From the NCBI GenBank assembly GCA_964625745.1, contig CAZVCJ010000207.1, positions 1 through 6,674 on the forward strand: 6,674 nt of DNA, read 5' to 3'. This DNA is from CAZVCJ01 sp964625745. GTDB taxonomy: Bacteria > Chloroflexota > Anaerolineae > VGOG01. The position numbers and the translations under genes were made by a program. The notes below the pieces were generated by a model. It had not been told where the DNA came from and made no database searches. It saw only the letters and a list, made by a program, of their open reading frames with translations. How positions within the stretch are numbered: the first letter of the stretch is position 1; each line of letters opens with the position of its first letter. Shown here piece by piece: positions 1-6,674 of the stretch.

Positions 1-3000
1 GGGACGCACGGGAGGAGAGTTTCTATTCCTGTCTGGAAACGCTCCTGCAGCAGTTCGCCGCGTCCACCGACAGAAGCGAGGTTCACGTCACCACTCTACC
101 CAAGAAGACCGAGGCCGGCAACCCAGATTTCCGGGTGTGGAACGGGCAGGACCGCATCATCGGCTACGTCGAGGCCAAGAAGCCGACCGAGGAAAACCTG
201 GACTACGTTGAGACGACCGACCAGCTCAAGCGCTATCGCCAGACGTTCCCCAATCTGATCCTCACCAATCTCTTCGAGTTCCGCCTCTACCGGGACGGGC
301 AACTGGCGGATCGTGTTCTAGCAGCCAGGCCACGCGTCCTCCAACTGGGTGCTGTCCCGCCTATGGAAAAGAGCGATGAGCTCTTCAACCTGCTGGAACA
401 GTTCTGCTCCTTTTCCCTGCCGAGGTCCTACACGGCGGAGTCGCTGGCGGTCGAGCTGGCTAAACGCACCCGCTTTCTCCGCGACGTGGTGGCCGACGAG
501 CTGCGCCAAGAGCAGCGTCCTGAGCTTGTCGAAGGGCAGGGCGTCCTGCGGGGGTTCTACCAGGCTTTCCAGACGTACCTGATCGCCAACCTCACCCTGG
601 AGGACTTCGCCGACCTCTACGCCCAAACGATCACCTATGGCCTCTTCGCCGCCCGCACCAGGGTACCCCCCTCCAAGCAATTCAATCGCCGCCTGGCCTA
701 CTACAGCATCCCCCGCACCATCGGCATCCTGCGGGATGTGTTCCAGTTCATCTCGCTGGGCGATCTCCCCAAGCAGCTCGAATGGGTCGTGGATGACATC
801 TCTGAGGTGCTGGCCGTGGCCGACGCGGGCGACATCCTCGACCGCTTCTACCGCGAGGGCAAGGGCAGCGATCCCATCGTCCACTTCTACGAGACCTTTC
901 TGGCCCAGTACGACCTCCAGGAGCGCGAGCGGCGCGGGGTCTACTACACGCCTGAGCCAGTGGTCTCCTACATCGTCCGCTCGCTCCACCAATTGTTGCG
1001 GGAGAAGTTCGGTCGCAGCGATGGCCTGGCCTCCAAGGGAGTCACCCTGCTCGACCCGGCGGCGGGGACGATGACCTTCGTCGCCCGGGCCTGCCAAGAG
1101 GCGGTGCGGGAGTTCGAGGGCAAATACGGCACGGGCGGACGGGAGGAGTTCATCCGCCAGCACATCCTGAAAAACTACTACGCCTTCGAGCTGATGATGG
1201 CCCCCTACGCGGTGGGGCACCTCAAGATGTCCTTCTTCCTGGAGGAGCTGGGGCACCGTCTGGCCGACGACGAGCGCTTTCAGTTCTACCTGACCAACAC
1301 CCTGGAGATGGAGGAGCTGGAACAGACGCACCTGCCCGGCATGGCCTCGCTGGCCCAGGAGTCCCGTCTGGCAGGCCAGGTCAAGAAGCAGCGCCCCATC
1401 CTGGTCATCCTGGGCAATCCGCCCTATTCGGGCCATTCGTCCAATCGGGGGCCCTGGATTCGGGGGTTAATCGAAGACTACAAGCAGGTGGACGGGAGAC
1501 CTTTGGGGGAGAAAAACCCCAAGTGGCTTCAGGACGATTACGTGAAGTTCCTGCGCTTCGCCCAGTGGAAGATCGAGCAGACGGGTCAGGGGCTGGTAGG
1601 CATGATCACCAACCACTCTTACCTGGACAACCCCACCTTCCGGGGCATGCGTCAGAGCCTCATGCAGACCTTCGACGAGATCTACGTCCTGGACCTGCAC
1701 GGCAGCTCCCTGAAGCGGGAGACCTGTCCCGACGGAAGCAAGGACGAGAACGTCTTCGACATCCGGCAGGGTGTGGCCATCGCCTTTTTCATCAAGCATC
1801 AACCTTGCGAAGGTTCAAAACCTTCGCAAGGTTGTTCGGTCTACCATGCTGACCTGTGGGGTCTGAGAGAGGACAAATACGACTGGCTCCTGAGCCACGA
1901 CGTGGAGACCACAGATTGGCAAGTAATCCGCCCCAAAGCTGAGTTCTACCTCTTCCTCCCTCGCGACGAAATGGCGCTGGAACGCTACAACGAGTTCGTC
2001 AAAGTTACGAATCTGTTTCCCGTCAACGTGATGGGTATCCAAACTCATAGAGACAAGTTCGTGATTGACCTTGACCGGGAGGCACTTAAGCGCCGGACTC
2101 GGATCTTCCGCGATCCGAACATGCCGGACGACGTGGTGCGGCAAGCCTTTGGTCTGAAAGACACCACGAGTTGGAAATTGTCCGAGAAGCGGAAGTTGAT
2201 CCAACAGGACAAAGCATGGGAGGAGAAAATCACGCAATGCCTCTACCGCCCCTTCGATGTCCGCTCGATCTTCTATCACTATCATGCCATTGACCGCGGC
2301 CGAGAAGAGGTGATGCGGCATATCCTTGGCAAAGACAACCTGGCGCTGCTAATCTCTCGCAGGGCGGCGGTCTCATGGCAGCATTGCCTTGTTACCGACT
2401 GTCTGGCCGTAGATATTGCTATCTCTGCTGGCTCTCGTGAATCCAATCAAGTCTTCCCTCTCTACCTCTACCCCGACGCTTCCAGAAAGGACCTCTTCAG
2501 CGAGCTTGAGCCAGACGAGAGGAAACCGAACCTCAATCCCAACGTCGTGGCTGCGCTGACGGCTGCCTACGGGGAAGAGCCCACGCCGGAGGACATCTTC
2601 CACTACGTCTACGCCGTCCTCTACGCGGACACCTACCGCGAGAAGTACACTGAGTTCCTCAAGATAGACTTCCCTCGCATCCCCTTCACCGCCGACTTCG
2701 AGCTTTTTCAAGCCCTGGCCGCACTGGGGAAACGTCTGGCGAGCCTGCATCTTCTGCGGTCAGAAGAACTCGATCCTCCGGCGGCCCGCTTCCAGGGCCA
2801 GGGTGACAACCGCGTGGCTCGCACCCAAAGCCAGGGCTTTCGCTACGAACCCGAAGAGGAGCGCGTCTACGTCAACAAAACCCAGTACTTCGAGCCAGTC
2901 CCCCTGGAGCTGTGGGAGTACCAGATCGGCGGCTATCAGGTGCTGGCGAAGTGGCTCAAGGATCGCCAGGACCGGCGGCTCACCCTGGACGAGATCAAAA

Positions 3001-3104
3001 CCTATTGCCGCGTCGTTACAGCCATTCAGCGCACCATCGCTTTGCAGGAAGAGATTGATGCCCTGTATCCAGAAGCTGAGAGCCAGGTTGTCGAAAGTGG
3101 ATGA
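1..3104 (+). CDS. Type ISP/IIG-like restriction-modification protein: nuclease + N6-adenine methyltransferase + specificity domain (5' partial)
   Basis: Single-chain enzyme predicted to methylate adenine N6 in its target DNA and to cut unmodified DNA. The frame is open from base 3 (residue 1 here) through 1033 codons to TGA at 3102-3104. The GTG at 135 is an internal valine, because homology-like sequence precedes it; probably only a few dozen residues or fewer are missing. Visible in order: E4/E5, then PD at 41-42 and E57-A-K59, a PD-(D/E)XK nuclease core; a helical linker; YYTPEPV at 314-320; methylase motif I DPAAG at 351-355; motif IV NPPY at 472-475; Type ISP C-terminal-like sequence with YRPFD at 748-752, FPLYLYP at 818-824, HYVYAVL from 867 and WEYQIGGY from 971. 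No helicase motifs lie between nuclease and methylase, unlike canonical Type ISP enzymes (LlaGI, LlaBIII), so the architecture is closer to Type IIG. Two genomic repeats are inserted in frame. Family assignment is from recalled motifs; target sequence unknown. Confidence 0.93.
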   Translation, partial: DAREESFYSCLETLLQQFAASTDRSEVHVTTLPKKTEAGNPDFRVWNGQDRIIGYVEAKKPTEENLDYVETTDQLKRYRQTFPNLILTNLFEFRLYRDGQLADRVLAARPRVLQLGAVPPMEKSDELFNLLEQFCSFSLPRSYTAESLAVELAKRTRFLRDVVADELRQEQRPELVEGQGVLRGFYQAFQTYLIANLTLEDFADLYAQTITYGLFAARTRVPPSKQFNRRLAYYSIPRTIGILRDVFQFISLGDLPKQLEWVVDDISEVLAVADAGDILDRFYREGKGSDPIVHFYETFLAQYDLQERERRGVYYTPEPVVSYIVRSLHQLLREKFGRSDGLASKGVTLLDPAAGTMTFVARACQEAVREFEGKYGTGGREEFIRQHILKNYYAFELMMAPYAVGHLKMSFFLEELGHRLADDERFQFYLTNTLEMEELEQTHLPGMASLAQESRLAGQVKKQRPILVILGNPPYSGHSSNRGPWIRGLIEDYKQVDGRPLGEKNPKWLQDDYVKFLRFAQWKIEQTGQGLVGMITNHSYLDNPTFRGMRQSLMQTFDEIYVLDLHGSSLKRETCPDGSKDENVFDIRQGVAIAFFIKHQPCEGSKPSQGCSVYHADLWGLREDKYDWLLSHDVETTDWQVIRPKAEFYLFLPRDEMALERYNEFVKVTNLFPVNVMGIQTHRDKFVIDLDREALKRRTRIFRDPNMPDDVVRQAFGLKDTTSWKLSEKRKLIQQDKAWEEKITQCLYRPFDVRSIFYHYHAIDRGREEVMRHILGKDNLALLISRRAAVSWQHCLVTDCLAVDIAISAGSRESNQVFPLYLYPDASRKDLFSELEPDERKPNLNPNVVAALTAAYGEEPTPEDIFHYVYAVLYADTYREKYTEFLKIDFPRIPFTADFELFQALAALGKRLASLHLLRSEELDPPAARFQGQGDNRVARTQSQGFRYEPEEERVYVNKTQYFEPVPLELWEYQIGGYQVLAKWLKDRQDRRLTLDEIKTYCRVVTAIQRTIALQEEIDALYPEAESQVVESG
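518..537 (+). repeat. In-frame copy of a short dispersed repeat (CCTGAGCTTGTCGAAGG type)
   Basis: The core CCTGAGCTTGTCGAAGGG at 519-536 matches a short repeat I remember as widely dispersed in several bacterial groups, including Chloroflexota and sphingomonads. Its translations are recognisable: PELVEG in the gene's own frame (residues 173-178), LSLSKG in another + frame, and FDKLRT on the - strand. It lies in the linker between nuclease and methylase, so the protein seems to tolerate it. The match is from memory; a genome-wide count would settle it. Confidence 0.7.
1800..1834. repeat. Perfect 16-bp inverted repeat with 3-nt loop inside the methylase gene
   Basis: The arms are 1800-1815 (CAACCTTGCGAAGGTT) and 1819-1834 (its exact reverse complement), with loop CAA at 1816-1818. 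Each arm is also nearly palindromic (AACCTT/AAGGTT around GCG or CGC), so the element can form either one long hairpin or two small ones. It encodes residues about 600-611, a proline-, glycine- and cysteine-containing stretch between FFIKH and VYHADLWG, segments that I expect to lie close together in relatives. It looks like a dispersed repeat that landed in frame. It has no T-tract and is not a terminator. Confidence 0.85.
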
Positions 3105-3129
3105 CACCGGGATCAGGATTAGTTGCAAA

Positions 3130-3151
3130 CTACACTTTTCAAAGTGTAGTG
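3130..3151 (+). promoter_or_regulatory. Palindromic site A (possible operator or hairpin)
   Basis: Nine perfectly paired bases flank a two-base centre at 3130-3149 (CTACACTTT, TC, AAAGTGTAG). The sequence after it, TG at 3150-3151, is shared with the inverted second copy. It starts 25 bases after the methylase stop. The absence of a following T-run argues against an intrinsic terminator. An operator for a dimeric regulator, or a structured RNA, would fit. The function is inferred only from symmetry and from the second copy. Confidence 0.5.
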
Positions 3152-3184
3152 CCCCAAAAGCAAGAGAGTCTGCGGTTCACGAGA

Positions 3185-3206
3185 CACCACACATTGAAAT
3201 GTGTGG
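3185..3206 (-). promoter_or_regulatory. Palindromic site B, inverted copy of site A
   Basis: The perfect dyad at 3187-3206 is CCACACATT, GA, AATGTGTGG. Read on the - strand, the 22 bases 3206-3185 match site A at 18 of 22 positions. All four differences fall at two symmetric position pairs and keep both dyads perfect. It lies 25 bases upstream of the SEC-C Shine-Dalgarno sequence. The centres of the two sites are 57 bases apart. Confidence 0.5.
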
Positions 3207-3230
3207 ATTGAGGAGATGATCGCTCGAAAG

Positions 3231-3236
3231 AAGGAG
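3231..3236 (+). promoter_or_regulatory. Ribosome binding site of the SEC-C gene
   Basis: AAGGAG lies four bases upstream of the ATG at 3241. It is a strong Shine-Dalgarno match and supports that start. Confidence 0.8.
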
Positions 3237-3240
3237 AACT

Positions 3241-3537
3241 ATGGCAGAACTAGGAACTTCGAAACGACCAGCCGTAGCTCGCGTTCAGACCATGGAAAGA
3301 GCTGGAGAAATAATGACACTCTGCGAGAGGCACGGCTGGAAAGTTGTTATCGGAATAGAACCAGACAAGCCTGAGGATATTTCCGATGTGAAGCGACTCC
3401 TGAATCCCAATCAAGTGATGAGAGACAAACCACGGGCAGCGGTGACAGACAAACCAAAGGTGGGACGCAATGACCCTTGTCCGTGCGGTAGCGGCTTAAA
3501 GTATAAGCAATGCTGTTTGCGGAAACGCAGCCGGTGA
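3241..3537 (+). CDS. Small SEC-C motif zinc-binding protein (PBPRA1643-like SWIM/SEC-C family)
   Basis: A 98-residue cytoplasmic protein with no signal peptide or membrane segment. The C-terminus carries a SEC-C zinc motif, GRNDPCPCGSG followed by KQCC, with C80-x-C82-x8-C91-C92. This is the same zinc-knuckle type found at the end of SecA. The N-terminal part (LGTSKRPAVARVQT, then HGWKVVIGIEPDKPEDISD at 31-49) resembles, from memory, the small stand-alone SWIM/SEC-C metal-binding family named after PBPRA1643, whose function is not established. Those proteins are usually somewhat longer at the N-terminus. The ATG is well supported by AAGGAG. Gaps of 136 and 137 bases separate it from both neighbours, so operon membership is uncertain. 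It is lower in GC than the large genes and uses AGA and ATA codons more freely, which suggests a separate origin. Confidence 0.9.
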   Translation: MAELGTSKRPAVARVQTMERAGEIMTLCERHGWKVVIGIEPDKPEDISDVKRLLNPNQVMRDKPRAAVTDKPKVGRNDPCPCGSGLKYKQCCLRKRSR

Positions 3538-3541
3538 GAGA

Positions 3542-3653
3542 TTGGATCACGAAGGCGTTTGGATCACGAAAGTCACGAAAGCACGCGAAAAGCACGAAAG
3601 GATTTCGCGCGTTTCGCGTCTTTCGCGTCATTTCGTGTTTTTCGTGTTCCAAA
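3542..3653. repeat. Intergenic repeat: 42-bp imperfect hairpin of CACGAAA units
   Basis: Bases 3558-3599 pair without bulges with 3612-3653: 34 Watson-Crick and 2 G-T pairs out of 42, with a 12-base loop at 3600-3611. The left arm iterates CACGAAA and ACGCGAAA; the right arm iterates the complement (TTTCGTG, TTTCGCG). Just before it, TTGGATCACGAA at 3542-3553 recurs at 3559-3570, a 12-base direct repeat with 17-base period. Tracts of this kind are dispersed intergenic repeats in many genomes (recollection). It fills most of the 137-base gap before the helicase. No T-run follows, so a terminator role is not evident, but such a stem in mRNA could stall or protect transcripts. Confidence 0.85.
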
Positions 3654-3659
3654 CCCCCC

Positions 3660-3666
3660 GAGAGGT
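3660..3666 (+). promoter_or_regulatory. Ribosome binding site that decides the TTG start of the helicase
   Basis: GAGAGGT at 3660-3666 contains GAGGT, a perfect match to the anti-Shine-Dalgarno sequence, and ends eight bases before TTG at 3675. An in-frame TAA at 3666-3668 excludes any start further upstream. No ATG or GTG occurs near this position, so TTG is the best start. Confidence 0.7.
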
Positions 3667-3674
3667 AATCTGAG

Positions 3675-5479
<1,805 letters not shown>

Positions 5480-5483
<4 letters not shown>

Positions 5484-6674
5484 GCGTGGCTGATTCACTG
5501 CAGAATTTCGTGCTGGCCTACTGCGAGGAGGTAGGGGGTCTGATCGAACGGCCAGCCTTTGGCCTGGCCGACGTGTTGCTCCCCGACGAGGTCGCCCACC
5601 GCCTGGGAACCGAGCCCCTGGTGCGGTTGGCTTTCACCGAGGAGACCGCCGCCGCTCACCCCGAAGCGACCCACCTGACCTACGGCCATCCTCTGCTGGA
5701 TGAGATCGAAGAGGACATGCGGGGCCGGGGGCTGGCCTTGCGCCGTTACGTCAACCAGGTCCGTCTGGAGCGCCCTGGCCTCTTTCAGCTCATCAAGGAC
5801 GAACTGGCTTTTCCCAACGCCTGGCTTCAGCCTTTGGAGGGCGCGGTCGAAGCGCCTCAGATTTGCTACTACGTCCGTTTCAACTTCAAGGTGGCGCTGG
5901 TCACCGACGAGAAGCAGGAGGAGCTGGCCTCGGTCCTGATGAACCTGCACACCGGGCAACCGGCCTGGGAGTTAGAGGCCCAGGAGATATTGCCTCTGGA
6001 GTCAGAATACCGGCTGCGTCCTATGCACGAAGCGCCGCCGGCCTGGCAGCCAGAGCTGCCACTGCACAGCCCGGAGCGGCTGACCTGGCTGCAGGAGGAG
6101 GCCGGACGGACTGTGGCCTTCAAGCTGGTCCCCACCATCCAGGCGTTGCAGCAGCGCACCGCTCGCCGGCTGGAGTTGGACCGGGCCCGGCTGGAGGCAT
6201 TCTACGACGACACAGCGGCCGACTTGGAGCGCCGGCTGGCTCGCACTGAAGATGAAGCACGGCAGGCCAGCCTGAAGGAGAAGCTGGCCTTCGCTCGCCT
6301 CGAACGAGAACGGAAGCTGGCCGATGTGGAGGCCAAGTACCGACTGCGGATTCACCTGGAGCTCATCAACACCGTGTTGATCAGCCAGCCCAAGATCGCC
6401 CTGCAGGCCAGGGTGGAGAACCGCTACGCTTCTGCCCAGCCTACGTTCTTCTGGGACCCGCTGCTGCACCGGGTGGAGCCGCCGTTGTGTCAGGTGTGTG
6501 GCCGGCCAGCCCCCTGGGTCTATCTGTGCGCCAACGGCCACCTGGCCGACGAGGACTGCATCCTGCACTGCGCCTTTTGCAAGCGGGTGTTCTGCGCCCT
6601 GTGTAAAGACGACGTGGGAGCCTGCGCCGTGTGCGGCAAACCCCTCTGCGTCCACAGCCAGATCCGCTGCCCGG
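5480..6674 (+). CDS. RapA C-terminal-like accessory protein with coiled coil and cysteine-rich zinc tail (3' partial)
   Basis: The frame is open from ATG at 5480 to the window end (398 codons, no stop). The ATG shares bases with the helicase TGA (ATGA), and no good Shine-Dalgarno sequence is visible, so translation is probably coupled. Residues 1-180 hold a domain with LTYGHPLLDEI at 66-76, resembling the FLTWDHPL region of E. coli RapA, followed by beta-rich sequence (ICYYVRFNFKVALV, 128-141). Residues about 200-300 are strongly charged and helical, probably a coiled coil, again as in the end of RapA. Residues 337-397 carry 12 cysteines, including four CxxC pairs (337/340, 364/367, 372/375, 382/385) plus H354 and H392. 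That suggests at least two or three zinc sites of zinc-ribbon or RING-like type; E. coli RapA has no such tail. I infer an accessory subunit that guides the neighbouring motor. The family name is unknown to me, and the RapA resemblance is from memory. Confidence 0.85.

Larger units (their letters stand above)
3105..3240. other. Intergenic gap with two related dyads
   Basis: These 136 bases between the methylase stop and the SEC-C start are poorer in GC than the coding sequence around them. They contain two 20-bp dyads (listed separately) and a Shine-Dalgarno sequence at the right end. I see no RNA gene. A possible weak promoter is TTGCAA at 3123-3128 and TGTAGT at 3145-3150 with 16-nt spacing, which would place the first dyad over its spacer and -10. 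The promoter is too weak to call on sequence alone. Confidence 0.6.

Noticed and set aside
135..137. GTG as the start of the restriction-modification gene
   Set aside because: The frame is open back to base 3 and the upstream 44 codons carry the first part of the nuclease core (GNPDF), so the true start lies before the window.
318..1436. Long open frame on the - strand opposite the methylase (372 codons)
   Set aside because: It is a shadow of a clearly real gene, with no domain and a repeat-derived FDKLRT stretch.
3129..3150. Intrinsic terminator after the restriction-modification gene
   Set aside because: The hairpin is AT-rich at its top and is followed by GCCCCAAAA, with no T-run.
3195..3223. 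Promoter with TTGAAA at 3195-3200
   Set aside because: No acceptable -10 box is found 16-18 bases downstream.
3542..3653. CRISPR array or small RNA gene
   Set aside because: The units are short, imperfect and contiguous without spacers, and the structure is one long hairpin, typical of a dispersed intergenic repeat.
5863..6249. Separate + strand frame inside the last gene
   Set aside because: It overlaps the ATGA-coupled frame that has coherent domain sequence. Its own translation is rich in A, G and R and featureless.

Overview
The window is a GC-rich, tightly coded stretch of bacterial (possibly archaeal) chromosome with four genes, all on the + strand. The first and last genes run off the window edges. 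I infer a member of the Chloroflexota (Anaerolineae-like). This rests on short genomic repeats that I recall as common in such genomes: the CCTGAGCTTGTCGAAGG type, the AACCTTGCGAAGGTT type, and tracts of CACGAAA units. It is a recollection, not a search result, and the lineage call is weak.

Layout. (1) Positions 1-3104 hold most of a large single-chain restriction-modification protein: a PD-(D/E)XK nuclease, an N6-adenine methyltransferase and a Type ISP-like target-recognition region, with no helicase domain between nuclease and methylase. Two repeats of the genome-wide kind sit in frame inside it, at 518-537 and 1800-1834. (2) Positions 3105-3240 are a non-coding gap with two matching 20-bp dyads in opposite orientation. 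(3) Positions 3241-3537 encode a small SEC-C zinc-motif protein. (4) Positions 3538-3674 are a second gap, mostly filled by an imperfect 42-bp hairpin of CACGAAA-like units. (5) Positions 3675-5483 encode a compact SNF2/RapA-type ATPase. (6) From 5480 to the window end, overlapping the ATPase stop by an ATGA junction, is a gene whose product has a HPL-containing domain and a long helical region resembling the C-terminal half of RapA. A cysteine-rich zinc-binding tail follows.

How they may work together. The last two genes are almost certainly translationally coupled and look like a RapA/HepA-type remodeler split into a motor subunit and an accessory subunit. The first gene can in principle act alone as a Type IIG-like restriction-modification enzyme. 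Whether it joins the SNF2 pair in one defence locus (as methylases and SNF2 proteins do in DISARM) is open, because two repeat-filled gaps and the SEC-C gene separate them. Base composition is mosaic. By hand count, sampled lines of the methylase core and helicase reach 60-72% GC. The target-recognition part (about 1981-2460) is near 53%, and one sampled line of the SEC-C gene is near 47%.
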